Shown here: positions 10,600-21,224 of the stretch, piece after piece
Layout: every line of letters starts with the position of its first letter
Position numbering within the stretch: position 1 is the stretch's first letter
From: Incurvaria masculella
Taxonomy: Eukaryota > Arthropoda > Insecta > Lepidoptera > Incurvariidae
Direction: 5' to 3'
NCBI GenBank assembly: GCA_946894095.1
Contig: OX335647.2
Span: forward strand, 16,138,001-16,202,000
Length of the DNA stretch: 64,000 nt
Notes under the pieces: model-generated
Databases searched by the model: none
Told to the model about the DNA's origin: nothing
What the model saw: the letters and a program-made list of their open reading frames with translations, nothing else
Made by a program: the position numbers and the translations under genes

Positions 10600-10985
10600 G
10601 ATGATGTCTGGAGCACGTGGTTGGGCGGCGAATGGCGCCTGTCCCCCGCGCGGCGAAGCTAGAGCGGCTGGGGGTCTCTCCAGCGGTGGACACGCCGCAC
10701 CACAGGGCGTGTCGTTGGCGGAGCTCACTCCAAGGAGCACGGGGTGAGCGCCGAAGAGACGGGAGGTGCGGTTGTGCTCCACCGAGCCAGCCCGAAAGCG
10801 GCGACGATAGTCCCCGGGGCGCGACTTGCGTCACTCGCGACGGTCGGCGGTCTTTGGCGACGAGAGGCGCTCGCGCCGTGGCGGGCGAACAACAAGATGG
10901 CTGCCTGTCGTGGTCCTCTCCCATTGACTCTCACGGCATCACCTGATTTTCGCTAGCATCGCGCGCGAAGTTTGACTGAGGGAGA
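10600..10985. promoter_or_regulatory. GC/CpG-rich island, possible promoter
   Basis: About 380 bp of strongly GC-rich, CpG-dense DNA in an AT-rich neighbourhood. It includes AACAAGATGGCTGCC (10888-10902), which resembles the YY1/Pho-type AAGATGGC promoter motif and also offers an ATG followed by only about 19 codons. Several overlapping open frames on both strands are explained by the low stop-codon frequency of GC-rich DNA. I read it as a promoter or first non-coding exon of a transcript I cannot follow. Confidence 0.35.
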
Positions 10986-11265
10986 CAGCATCCTTGAATT
11001 GCTGAGTGCTAGAAAGAGACGGTACCAATGTTCGTGGTTTGTTGTTTTGTTTCTAGAAGAATTTTGACGGTTGGTTCTCTTGAAACGTGTACTTTTCCAT
11101 TATGTAGATAACTATAAATGTCCATTGTGAGTATGCATAGGCACTGACATTGTTCTGAAGGCTACCATAAGTGCAGTTCAATAAGGATATGACGTACAAA
11201 TATTGATAATGCCTAAACATGAACAATAATAAAGTAACGTATGTTATAACATAAGGTCATAAGTA

Positions 11266-11696
11266 CTGAAGAGAAATAAAGGAGAAGTGGCATGCGGCCG
11301 ATATCGCGTCTTCGCTAAATGGTCAAAATTACCATATAATTGTATGGAAATCCGGTGGTGCGTCTTATGCCACACGGTTTAAACATCGCCACCATGCGGG
11401 AATGTGCTCTAAAATAGCGTTCGTCCGTCAGTTCCCACCCACTCAAACCCTCCAATAAGTATTGGACTATGTCTGCATGTGGCATGGACGTTTAAGTTGG
11501 ATTGGTAGTTATTGAAAATTGGCGACAGCGGGTTCCATAGTAGATATGCTTGATGCCACTCGTGTGAGTGTGAACACAATTGATGAACACTATTTTAGAC
11601 ATGCCAACAGATTCCCATACAATTATATGGTAATTGTGACCATATAACGGAGACGCAATATCGGCCGGATGCCACTTCTCCTTCCTTTCTCTTCAG
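11266..11696 (+). mobile_element. MITE family 2 with ~80-bp inverted ends
   Basis: 431 bp. The left end starts CTGAAGAGAAATAAAGGAG and the right end is its inverted copy ending in CTCTTCAG, with about 80 bp matching (including CGGCCGATATCGCGTC-type sequence). A second copy lacking the right end lies in the last intron of the receptor gene at 51258-51540. No clear target duplication is seen, so the superfamily is undetermined. Confidence 0.75.
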
Positions 11697-11709
11697 CGGG
11701 TTAAACGGA

Positions 11710-11950
11710 TCGCAATAATCGGTTGAATATATTTTGAGACATCTTGCACCGCCGAAATATTTCCCCCTGTACTTTGGGAGTCCTTCCAATATGAGTTTAA
11801 ACGGAAGAAGAAACACCTGGCCGGCTGGCATCGTTTTTGCAGCTCTTCCTGAAAAATGCCGAAAGATAATGGGCGTCGACCATGGAGGTGACTTCACCTC
11901 CATGGCGTCGACATATTCATAAAGACATCAAAATACAAAAAAAAAAAACA
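11710..11950 (+). repeat. non-LTR retrotransposon 3' end with A-tail
   Basis: Shares the 'cacctggccgg..ggcat' segment with 4094-4330 and ends in an A-rich tail at about 11935-11950. Translation shows decayed RT C-terminal sequence (KKHLAGWHRF). It is a 5'-truncated LINE relic directly beside MITE family 2. Confidence 0.45.
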
Positions 11951-13219
11951 AAACATACTTAGATAAAGCTATAACGATAGTTCTACAGCAATACAAATAA
12001 TAAAATTCAGATATTATGCAGCCGCGGAATCCAATATGCTTCGCGAAATCACGCTCAACGAGTTGAAAAGTGAAATATGCGAGATAGTTAGTAAGCTTTT
12101 ATGTTCTAGGATTACTACAGGTGCACTAATTTGAATGCTGTCGAAATCGATTGTTAATTTCATGGTAAAAGAGGATTATATTTAAAGATTTAGAAAACAA
12201 GTAATAAGCTATAATAAGGCAAGACGCTAGCCAAACGGCACAGACTGTGTGGTGTTTTAAATATTTGATTAGTCTTTCATATAAAATCAGTGATTAAAAA
12301 ACGTTTAGGCCAAAACGATCGACTGGCGTTTTCAAATGCATGTAAAATTTTAAGAGCGCAAGCTGTGGGCGTTAAGCGAAATAAAATTTGCGAGTTCGAG
12401 TTTTATTTGACAGCTTACTCACCGTCGCCATAAATACGTTGACGTTGCCGTTAACTCCGACTTCGCCAAGTCCCAATTGGACTTTGACAGCTTGAAGAAG
12501 TAAAACCACAGAATATCTGGTAAAAACTTGTTTGGAGTTTGACGTTTTTACGTAACATCGAAGTTCCGAAAACGCCAATTTAGATGAGAACTCGGACTGA
12601 CCACTAAGGCACCAAGTACTGCAGACCTAAACCACTAACTCACGAATAAACGTGTTATATTTTTTTTGTCGTACAATTTAGTGGCCTGGCAGATCATGAT
12701 TTTTCAATGGCTGGGCACTCTGGCACGTGTTCTTTAATCATAGAAAGCGTTATTTAATCAATTTTAATACAAGTGGTATTTTGATAATCTAGTAATTTTA
12801 GTAACCCATTTAAATTTTAATCTCTGTCATATCCGGTGACTGACGTCATAAGATTATTTCCTTATATAACAAATATTGTGATCAACAGTATCTGCCCGAG
12901 TTAAACTTGAACTACGGAGAAAAAAATTTTTTTTCATGGGTGAGTTTTGAGGAATGCCAAAATGGAAAATTGTTCATGTGCTGTGGTTAAATATTTGGAA
13001 AATATCCATATCTATATGAAGATTTTTTTTTTTAATTTTTTTTTGAAATGGCCCTGGGAAAAAGTGGCACCTTTAGGTACCTAATCAACTAAGAGTTTAT
13101 GATGCGCTCCTCACTTTGCAAAGAAGAGAGGTAATGGCTAAAGTTCGATAGTTGGCCCGGTCTGATCGATCGCTTTTTTAGGCACGGGCTGAACTTTGCC
13201 CGATTTGGAATACTATAGG
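11951..13219. other. intergenic DNA, no gene seen
   Basis: AT-rich sequence with short T-runs (about 12660, 12930, 13025-13045). No conserved reading frame or repeat is identified. Confidence 0.4.
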
Positions 13220-13570
13220 CGGTAAAGGCAGGTTAGGACAGGGGCTTCTTCAACAGCAGCGCAGAAATACCATCAGGGCCACTCGCCTTCTTGGAATCTA
13301 AGGCAAAGAACTCACGCCGCATTGTTCCCTGGCGGAATCCTATGTTCGGTACAGATAATTCGTACCCAGAAATGGATGGCGGAATGGAGCCACCTTCATT
13401 CAGACGTCGCCGAAAATAAGGCCCACGACACGGCCTTCTCTTCGGCGGAAAAGGGATTTATCCGTCAGGCTGCTATAACTAATTGTGGAAGTGAGAAGCG
13501 ACAGAAATTTGCTTTAATTGATTTCGCGACCAGAATGGACGGCTCCCATTTTGGTGGATTCTTCTTCTCG
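13220..13570 (-). pseudogene. non-LTR reverse transcriptase fragment
   Basis: Minus-strand translation gives ordered pieces typical of jockey-type elements: AKSIKANFCRFSLPQL, then FSAEEKA, then GFRQGTMRREFFALDSKKAS followed by GPDGI. The last is the RT 'SSGPDGI' motif also present in the intact copy at 30598-33217. Stops and a frameshift separate the pieces, so it is dead. Confidence 0.7.
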
Positions 13571-14359
13571 CCAATTCTGCCGATATTATCGAATTTCGAT
13601 ATGGTTGTTACTCTCTGACTACTACTTTTAGGGCCTGTTTCAGCGCCTTTACGTCAGGGTCACATGGTGACCGCCATGGAACCATGTGGGCCGCGTTCTT
13701 AGTGGAACAGGCGACCGCGTATTTCGCGTTGAACCATGGATGGCATTTATTACCGAGGGATACCTATAGTAAAGCTAGTTCATATGAAGTCGATAATCCG
13801 AAATTCACAAACAATAGAAACACGCGTGCAGAGTTCCCTGAACTCCTAATCAACTGACTCGACTTGACTGGCTACAAACAAAGCGCCCCTCCCCCCCCCC
13901 TCACCCAGGTCCACACAGGCAGCCGGGCCTTGAAATGGTTTTTCGCATTTGGCATTTTGGCGCCCTTGCCACCTGGCGCCTACAGCGACCGCTCCCACTC
14001 GCTCTACCCTTGGGCCGCCTCTGTGTGTCGCACGTCAAACGGTTTTTTTATTTCATATGAAGCCGAAAAAGAAGTTAAGTATGGTACATTCAAGAACGTT
14101 CTTGGTTACATTATTGCTGAAAAAAGTACGGATGGCAACACTACCTGAAGAAGACCCTTTGGCGCTTTGATGGTGTGTTGCGTAACCATGGTTACTAACC
14201 TGGTCGATATATAACTCATATTTCATTTCGTTAGCCTAAATACCAATGAGAAATCGTTACCCCCGCAACTGTCAAGAAGGCAGTAGGTACTTTTACTTAA
14301 TAAACACAAGTATCATAACCATTGACCTACATATATCTCATTGATCGTATGACAATGAT
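13571..14359. other. intergenic DNA, no gene seen
   Basis: Contains a C-rich run around 13885-13900. The open frames at 13864-14170 overlap in two frames and resemble nothing; I do not call them genes. Confidence 0.35.
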
Positions 14360-14909
14360 TTAAGGTGGCCCAACCCGCTCATCTCCCCATACAAAAGGGG
14401 AAAGAAGATCACGCCCATATTTCTTGTCAGAGATCCAAAATTTTGCTCAAAATAGCTTTATTTGATCAAACTAGATGTCTGATGACGATTGGCATTGTAA
14501 AATTGTGTTTGGTTTCTAAGTTATAAGGTCCGAGAGTTCGAATTTTTCGCGCGTTTTATACAATAACTTGGGAAGTGGATTACGCAATGATAAAGTAAGA
14601 ACATCGTAAAAAGATTAGTCATCAGACATAGCTTATTTAATCAAGATTTATGATCTATTTGGTTTTTGTTAGATTTTTGACTACAGCGGTCGTGGTTTAC
14701 TTTTAGCTATAAGTCGTTTTGAAATTAAAATTTTCTTAAATCTTACCAAATCATACACTATGCACATTGTCTTTTTTGTGGACATGTTGCATCTTCCTCA
14801 TCACGGAGCCTGTCTTATTCTTTGAAACAGAGAAGGTCCCAGAGCGCAAAAGCACGGTTTTGTACCGTGCCCGCGAATGAGTTGGGCCCGCCGGGTTGGG
14901 CCACCTTAA
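14360..14909 (+). mobile_element. piggyBac-like MITE, copy C (complete reference copy)
   Basis: TTAA at 14360-14363 and 14906-14909; inverted ends GGTGGCCCAACCCG and CGGGTTGGGCCACC. 550 bp, non-coding. The inner region contains an imperfect palindrome at the right end ('gcacggttttgtaccgtgc'). It serves as reference for copies A, B and D. Confidence 0.88.
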
Positions 14910-15679
14910 GCAGGAAAACGTAAGAGTCAAGGCCTTTTGTCAAAAGTGAATCACAACATTCGCTTCACTCTTCTCTCAGGTTTGACCAGGGTATGACCGT
15001 CAAGTTAGAAACCCAATACCGTAAAATTGCATTTTCTTATCCTCTGTTACTAATAAACGCTGATTATCCTCTGAATAGTTATACAATGGTTTGTCCTTTG
15101 CATTGACATGCAGTTTCGAATTCGAGAGAAAGGTACAAAACATTGTATAACTGTTCAGGCGATGATCTGGGTCGTTTAGTTTGAAGGCCAATATACTAAC
15201 TTGACGGTCAGAACGCCAACTTATAATTTTACCCATTCTGATTGTGTAATTAATGATTTGTAAACATAATTAATATCTTTAGCTTCGACCTGGAAATTGA
15301 AGGCATTTGAATGATGGTGTAAGATGTTTTTTCATATTTTAACATATTTGACTTTTGAAAATTGTCTGAAACGTTTAGTGGGCCTAAAAGTTAGTTTTGT
15401 ATGCATCCGGGTCTATGTGGGCCTTTGAGTGTTGCCGACCAAAACCCTAGTTTGCTAAGATTTACTTGTCTTGTCTAGTACATACCCAGCTCCAAATATA
15501 AATGTTTTCTCATTTAAATAAATAGATACATATTTTTTACGCCTAAGCTAAGCCAGAAACCAATGCTGGAATGGGCATTCGTTCTCTTCAATGACAACAG
15601 GTCGCGTTTCAGGTTTCCCCTAGAAAAGTCTAGCAAGGAGAGCGTCTCCAGAATTCATCCATTCAGAGGGGGTACACAA
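14910..15679. other. intergenic DNA, one unexplained 78-codon frame
   Basis: A minus-strand frame at 15000-15236 is open but has no homologue I can name and no flanking gene signals, so it is not called. The rest is AT-rich. Confidence 0.3.
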
Positions 15680-15689
15680 TCATACTTTG

Positions 15690-16060
15690 GTGATTAATTC
15701 GACCTCGCGGAATAACGGAGCTCTTTTTCATTAATGGGCGTCTAAATGGAGTTGGGTATCGTGATCAAGTCGTCACACACCTGTCTTTTTGCCACACCTC
15801 TTACAAATGGGCCGAGATTTCGTCTTCATATTTAACAATGCCCCTTACATGTCGTGGCCTGATTGGTCAGGCTGGGCACCTGAACCCTATTGACATCCTA
15901 TTGAGCATGTATGGGATATGGCAGTTACAATCGCATTGAATTAAATATGTTCGAATCAGGAACGTTTAGGGAGATCGAAATTGCAATGTTGAATTGCAAA
16001 TATCCGTGTTTTCCCATCCATTTAGCGCCATTTGCGTCAAAGTTCAATGTGTGGCGTCTG
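15690..16060 (+). pseudogene. Tc1-type transposase remnant
   Basis: Plus-strand pieces NNAPYMSWPDWSGWAPEP and HPIEHVWDMA match the region of Tc1 transposases around the second catalytic aspartate and the conserved 'NPIEHVWD' block. The upstream piece GRLNGVGYRDQVV also fits the family. Frameshifts and stops break it. The ends are approximate. Confidence 0.72.
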
Positions 16061-16725
16061 GGGTGATGTCGTTTGTACACGCTATAGACTGGCTGATAGC
16101 CTCTGATAGAGTACTAAATGACTGCCAAGAACGTTCTTGATGACTGCATAAGAAAAATAAGATTTTTAAATGTACGGTTTCTAACTTAACGGTGTCCTCT
16201 CAGGTAAGCGGTCGAATGCGCTGTTCTTGCTTGTCCACATTGTTACGTCATGCTGGTTCGCTAGATATACATGTAGTTACAAGCTGGCATAGTATGGAGC
16301 TGTGTTATGTAGTACGCAGGTAGTTACGGAAGCCCATTGTTTCACTGCTTATTCACATTTCGTCGCTCGCTACGTTCTGTGCCGGACACGACCTCTCAAC
16401 TTTTAAAACCGAACAAAATTTTATTTGTATATTCAATTGACTGCCACGCCACCGTTTCATGGCCGTGTACCTTAACCTAAATATGAACAAACCGACTCTC
16501 GTGACAAAGGTTGTGTCCTGTTGTGTCAATCTAAACCAATAAAGCGTAATCGATTCGACGAAGCCGTTCGTCGCGGGGGTCAGTGCGCGCCGCGCGGAGC
16601 GGCCCAGACTACTAGTGTCGTCACACCTTCGAGAAGTCGGACGGCCACAGGACGTCTCAATTGACGCCAGTTAGCGTTCTGTGCGACAGCGTTGCGGTGA
16701 ACTTTCTACGAGTGAATGTGAAACG
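16061..16725 (+). promoter_or_regulatory. upstream region and 5' UTR of the prion-like gene
   Basis: Composition shifts to CpG-rich at about 16555-16660, just before the coding region. An initiator-like GGTCAGTGC lies at 16579-16587, which would give a 5' UTR of about 140 bases. No TATA box is evident. Assignment as promoter is inference. Confidence 0.35.
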
Positions 16726-18459
16726 ATGTCCTACAAAAGTGTATACCTGACGCTCGCAGTGTTGGTGTTAACGGCTGGTATAGACGCCCGAAAGACGTCT
16801 AGTGGACGCAGTCGCGGTTCCTCGAGTCGGGCCACTAGTCGACGCGCCCAGGTCGCCCCGCCCGCGCCCAAGCCCGAAACATCCCTATTCGGGTGGCAGA
16901 CTAAGGCGCAGGAGACGCCGGTCCGCAGCTCCGTGTCGCACCAGTCACGAGCCTCTCAGCAGAGTCATTCCTACCCGTCGAGCAACACGGGGCTCTCCGG
17001 AAACCAGCAGCCGCCGTCATATCAGCAGGCAGTTAAGCAGAGCCATGCTAATCCGCACGATAGTAGACCTCAGCAGGCGCATACCTATCCGCAGAATAAT
17101 GCAAATCCTGCACACACCTATCCGCAGAGTCCCTCAAATCCTGCACAAGCAAAACCGTCTCAGGCGCATACGTACCCGCAAAGCAACGCAAACCCAATAC
17201 AAAATATTCCTTCTAAGACGCATACTTATCCTCAGAGCAACTCACCACCCGCCAATACACAAAGCCATGCATATCCCGCATCCGGTGGTCTCTCAGGACA
17301 TTCCGGCGTAGGTGGAAGCTATCCTGCGCAACCTGGAGGAGGTCTATCTGGAGCATCAGCACCATCTTACCCCGGTGGCCAAAACGCACGCAGCCCCGTC
17401 AACTCTGCGTATCCGGCCAACAACTATCAACCTCCAGCTCTAGGACCGCCTCCCGCTTATCCCGGCCACCATGGAGCTGGCTACGGTAGTCCTGGGTACG
17501 GTAACCCTAGCTATGGCCACGCCGGTTACGGCGGTATGGGCGGTTATGGTGGTGGCGGTTTTGGCGGCCCCGGAGGGGGCGGTTTTGGTGGGCCGGGTTA
17601 CGGGGGCTACAACTACGGAAAATACGGAGGTATGAGCAGAGGAGGAACGAGCACATTAGCCAAGGTCGGCATCGCTGGAGCCGGAGTGGGCACTCTACTC
17701 ACCGGTTTAGCCCTTTGGAACTTGGCGCGTTCCGGCCACAATCGCAATACTTACATTTACCAAGACCACCGTGGAAACCCCATCCCTGTGCCGATCAACG
17801 AAACTGCAGGAGCGACGGATCCAATACTCGGGGAACTTGTTAACTGCACACTGACAGTGAACGGTGCCAACGCAACCGAGGTGATCGGCATTCCCTGCGC
17901 GATCGCGACGTCTTTCTCTCACGATGCTGATTTGCAAAAGGGTGTTGGCACGAGCAGCTCAGCGGAGGAAGCCAAGTGCATAGTTACAGTCGTCACCAAG
18001 AATGGAACAGAACTCAGCACGACCATACCTTGCTCAATTCTTCTGAACACCGCCAAGGAGGCAAACGTTACCGAACCTCCACCGCTAGCCACAAATGGTA
18101 CGGATATAGTGCCCGGAATGGGTGTGAATGGGTCCGAATCGACAATTCAAATCCCGTTGGCTCCATACCCGGGAATGGAAATGGGTAACCCAACAGGTGT
18201 AAATGGATCGGAGTCTATGATGCCACCGATGTCTGGCGCCCCCCTCGGGTCAGTTTCTAAAGGAGAGTTCGCGCAATATGACCCCACGTATAATGCTTCC
18301 CCACTGGTTCTGAACCCTCTTGAACCTGCTTCTCCGTGTAAACTGAACCCGGATATGACTCCAGATCCAATAAACCCATGCATGCCTTCGATTGGAGACG
18401 TAAGCGTAATTCCTTTGACTCCTGCTAACTCAACAGCACAGAGCGCAGCGGCAGCCTAG
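16726..18459 (+). CDS. prion-like low-complexity secreted/membrane glycoprotein
   Basis: 577 residues in one exon; the ATG at 16726 opens a signal peptide (MSYKSVYLTLAVLVLTAGIDA). Then: a basic Arg/Ser segment (22-40); about seven spaced HTYPQ-like repeats (70-185); a Gly/Tyr-rich stretch (245-302); a hydrophobic Gly/Ala segment (about 310-332, AKVGIAGAGVGTLLTGLALW) that could span a membrane; and a Thr/Pro/Asn-rich C-terminal half with many N-glycosylation sequons (NCT, NAT, NGT, NVT, NGS, NST). Two copies of a Cys-bounded module occur at 374-391 and 418-436 (C-x-L/V-T-V ... I-P-C-A/S-I). The order repeats, Gly-rich, hydrophobic core, glycosylated domain recalls prion/Shadoo proteins, but I see no sequence homology and do not claim any. 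It may be a cuticle, chorion or silk-associated surface protein; function is unknown. A possible poly(A) signal is ATTAAA at 18644-18649. Confidence 0.85.
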   Translation: MSYKSVYLTLAVLVLTAGIDARKTSSGRSRGSSSRATSRRAQVAPPAPKPETSLFGWQTKAQETPVRSSVSHQSRASQQSHSYPSSNTGLSGNQQPPSYQQAVKQSHANPHDSRPQQAHTYPQNNANPAHTYPQSPSNPAQAKPSQAHTYPQSNANPIQNIPSKTHTYPQSNSPPANTQSHAYPASGGLSGHSGVGGSYPAQPGGGLSGASAPSYPGGQNARSPVNSAYPANNYQPPALGPPPAYPGHHGAGYGSPGYGNPSYGHAGYGGMGGYGGGGFGGPGGGGFGGPGYGGYNYGKYGGMSRGGTSTLAKVGIAGAGVGTLLTGLALWNLARSGHNRNTYIYQDHRGNPIPVPINETAGATDPILGELVNCTLTVNGANATEVIGIPCAIATSFSHDADLQKGVGTSSSAEEAKCIVTVVTKNGTELSTTIPCSILLNTAKEANVTEPPPLATNGTDIVPGMGVNGSESTIQIPLAPYPGMEMGNPTGVNGSESMMPPMSGAPLGSVSKGEFAQYDPTYNASPLVLNPLEPASPCKLNPDMTPDPINPCMPSIGDVSVIPLTPANSTAQSAAAA

Positions 18460-18643
18460 AATAGAGCAATATGTTTAGATGCTTGGGAAACATTATTTAT
18501 TAATTTTATTTACCTCGAATTTTCTGAATATATTCTGCATAGTGATGTTCATTTCGTTCATAGAGTCTACGGTAAATTAAAGTTAATTTTATTTATGTAT
18601 TAAGCACGATGAATACACTAGCGCCATTACTGTTAATATTTTT

Positions 18644-18649
18644 ATTAAA
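18644..18649 (+). terminator. possible poly(A) signal of the prion-like gene
   Basis: ATTAAA followed at once by a GT-rich TGTGTGCTGTG, 185 bases past the stop codon. Alternative AT-rich hexamers exist nearby. Confidence 0.4.
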
Positions 18650-18905
18650 ATGTGTGCTGTGATACTTCGTTATTGTCTATTTATTGTATGTTACTACTCT
18701 AATGTACAAACAATAATTTTATCTATGGTACAGACCGTTAAATTCCTTTGTAACCGACATCATTATTTAATGTTTTTGCTACGATAGCAGTAGGTCATAA
18801 ATTGCGTTGTTTTGTCCCGGTAAAGGTGCTTGATGTTCTCTACTGAATTTTACATGCCTATTTGCAATACAATAGGCTTGCACGTTTATTTGTAAACACT
18901 CTGAT

Positions 18906-19110
18906 TTTTTTTATGCAACTTGACTTGGATAGCTAATCCCACTACCATTATGATATTAGCTCAATACACCACATTCCCGAAGAAATTACGTGCCATGCCA
19001 GGACCTTCCCTTTATGAGCACGGCTACACTGGAAAACACGGACAATTTTTCATTGCCGCTTCGACCATATTTTCATCCAATGCGATGGTACCAACATAAT
19101 TTGCCTTTTT
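18906..19110 (-). repeat. SINE fragment
   Basis: Inverted relative to the full-length copy that starts 135 bases downstream. Begins at the T-run (A-tail complement) and covers the 3' half up to 'gatggtaccaa'. Confidence 0.8.
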
Positions 19111-19244
19111 TTTTTTTCCTAAAAAGAGAGCGCAGGTAAAGTCGAAACGGCAACTATGGGTCCTTTGCTGACCTTCTGGTTTCGTACTTTAGGTGAGAGG
19201 TCTATTACGAGCAAATATTTTGGAAGTAAAAGCCAGTAGCCTAG

Positions 19245-19655
19245 AGCGGCTCGTAGCCTAGTGGCGCGGGGACTGGCCTAGCGTACCAGAGACCTGGGTT
19301 CAATACCGACATGCACCACTGTCTTTCTCTTTCCGAGTTTCGATAAGTGCATTTCGTTACGAATGCGAGCTGCTCCATGGTTCGGAATCCATGTAAAACT
19401 GTAGGTCCCCTTCCCCTACTAGGTGGTAGGGTTTAAGCCCGCCCGGGTTGGTACCATCGCATTGGATGAAAAGATGGTCGAAGCGGCAATGAAAAATTGT
19501 CCGTGTTTTCCACCCAGTTCAATGCAGCCGTGCTCATAAAGGGAAGGTCCTGGCATGGCACCAAATTCCTTCGGGAATGAGGTGTATTGGGCTAATATCA
19601 TAACGGTAGTTGTGTGGTATTAGCCATCCATGTCAGGTTGCATAAAAAAAAAAAA
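19245..19655 (+). mobile_element. full-length tRNA-derived SINE
   Basis: The head contains an RNA polymerase III A box TAGCCTAGTGG (19254-19264) and B box GGTTCAATACC (19297-19307), spaced as in tRNA genes. A unique body follows and the element ends with a 13-base A-tail at 19643-19655. Total about 411 bp. At least nine other, mostly headless copies of the body occur in this window. It would need LINE machinery to move. Confidence 0.88.
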
Positions 19656-20411
19656 GGTATCTTACGAGTAAGTAGCCATAATTCCGAGTTCATTGACTAC
19701 TATATTGAATTCAACATTACAATAAAATATTTAAGCAGGAAACTGGACGGCAATCATTCAATTTAACATTTAGGGCCACGTCGTAGTCGCGTCGGGGTAT
19801 TTGGAATCAAATTGGTGACCCCAATATGGATGGTCTTACCAAAACGGGCGGTAGATCCAAACAGCAGAAGAAAAGTAAGGGTTTCCATGGAAAATAAATC
19901 AATAGTCAGTGAGATGCATACACCGTTTTAATTGTTTGAACAAAAATAATCATATAGCAAAACTAATCTTATCTTATCCAGTTTATTTGGGTGTCGTTAA
20001 TAACGGTCATTCCTTTGTTCGGGCTGGGTGGGCCTGGTTAAAACAAAGAAAGATTAGCTGTGTTAGGACATTTTGTTATATTTTACCAAAATGTTAAAAC
20101 CCGAATGGTTACACCTAGTCCCATTGCATAGGCAGGCACTGCGCTTTGGATCCACCCAAAAAGTACTCAAATCAATACTTCTGTTTTTCAAGTGCTGTAC
20201 TACATTCGTTGCTGTTTGATGATAAAAATATGGAATTAAATTTTCACTAATCTGATATACCCGAGGATATACCTAGCTTCCTTGGATTAACAGATCGATC
20301 ACACGTCCAATTAATTAATGACAAATCGGTAGATATATAGTCAGTGACGTCACCGTCGCTAGGCCGGCGCTCAACACATCTGCCACGGGCACTGACGCTG
20401 GGGCGTCGCGG
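19656..20411. other. intergenic DNA / 3' flank of the 20.4 kb gene
   Basis: AT-rich, with no recognised gene. The stretch just below 20412 would be the 3' UTR of the minus-strand peptide gene; no canonical AATAAA is evident close by. Confidence 0.35.
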
Positions 20412-20636
20412 TCACCAGACCTCCCGGCAGGCGCCGCTGCGGTCGCGGAAGAGGCCCGGCGCGCACGGCTCCTCGTACTCGACCGGCGAGTCCGCGTCCG
20501 CGGCCCTGATGAATCCGATGACCTCCAGGTAGGAGGGCTCCTCGGGCGGCGCCGGCGCGGCGTCCTCATCGTCGAAGACGATCCTGCAGTGGGCGCGCGC
20601 GAGGAGGAGACACAACGCGAGCGTGAGGAGCTTCAT
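20412..20636 (-). CDS. small secreted CREVW-family peptide
   Basis: 74 residues from the ATG at 20636 (context GCCACGATGA). Residues 1-17 (MKLLTLALCLLLARAHC) form a signal peptide. An acidic Asp/Glu/Pro-rich middle follows, then a single two-cysteine module, EPCAPGLFRDRSGACREVW, ending the protein exactly at W like module 10 of the 8-9 kb polyprotein. It lacks the ITVP lead-in, so it is a divergent member. The exon is about 70% GC against AT-rich flanks, as with the member at 3251. It is single-exon as far as can be seen. It is likely a secreted peptide with one disulfide; function is unknown. A longer open frame to 20708 exists, but the signal peptide fixes the start. Confidence 0.75.
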   Translation of the reverse strand: MKLLTLALCLLLARAHCRIVFDDEDAAPAPPEEPSYLEVIGFIRAADADSPVEYEEPCAPGLFRDRSGACREVW

Positions 20637-21224
20637 CGTGGCGTGGGGGCGTCTGGCGCGCGGAACGAGTCGCGGCGATCGCTGGCGAGCGGGACGGATG
20701 CGTCCCACGTCCAGGAATCCAGATAATGTTCAAGGTCTGCTTGTATGAGCGCTCATCGACTATACAGGGTGATTTTTTAAAGTGTGCCTTCACGACCAAA
20801 TTCGAAACTGTAAGAGCTAGCGAAAGACACTGAAAGGAGTCAGTCAAAACTGCATTATTCGATTTTTGTTAAATTCGAAAATTTTTATTAGTATTGGTAT
20901 TATATATGAGTAGTTATATATAATAAGTTTTGAATTCTTTAAAACAAAGCGATTTCCTTTAGTTTGCCGTTTAACATTACCTCACATCATCAACGAGTAC
21001 GATTCCGGTTAGGATTTTTTTTAAATCTGGTCATGCAGTTTTAGTTTCTATCAAACTTGGCTACAACTCGTTTGAGTGGTTTTCGATATTTCTTGTGGTT
21101 TCGGATTTGGCCATGAAGGCGCACTTGAAAAAATCACTCTTTCACATAGTTTGTGACGCTTATGAATTTGTTTATATAACTGAACATGTAAGGGTTATTT
21201 CCAGCCCCGTTATTTCTCTTATAA
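20637..21224. other. upstream flank, no gene seen
   Basis: 20637-20710 is GC-rich and probably the 5' UTR or promoter of the minus-strand peptide gene. The rest is AT-rich. Two diverged copies of a short phrase ('ttcgaaactg'/'ggccatgaaggcgcactt' types) occur at about 20775-20800 and 21100-21130 on the same strand. Confidence 0.35.

Noticed and set aside
10502..10956. Overlapping long open frames on both strands
   Set aside because: They occur only because the island is GC-rich; composition is low-complexity and frames on opposite strands are equally open.
15000..15236. 78-codon minus-strand frame with a W...R...IL pattern vaguely like an Ig domain
   Set aside because: No cysteines in the right places beyond one, no splice sites matching, and no continuation; likely chance.
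16802..17311. 169-codon Arg-rich frame overlapping the prion-like gene
   Set aside because: It is the +1 shadow of the repeated, GC-rich coding region, with no start context or homology.
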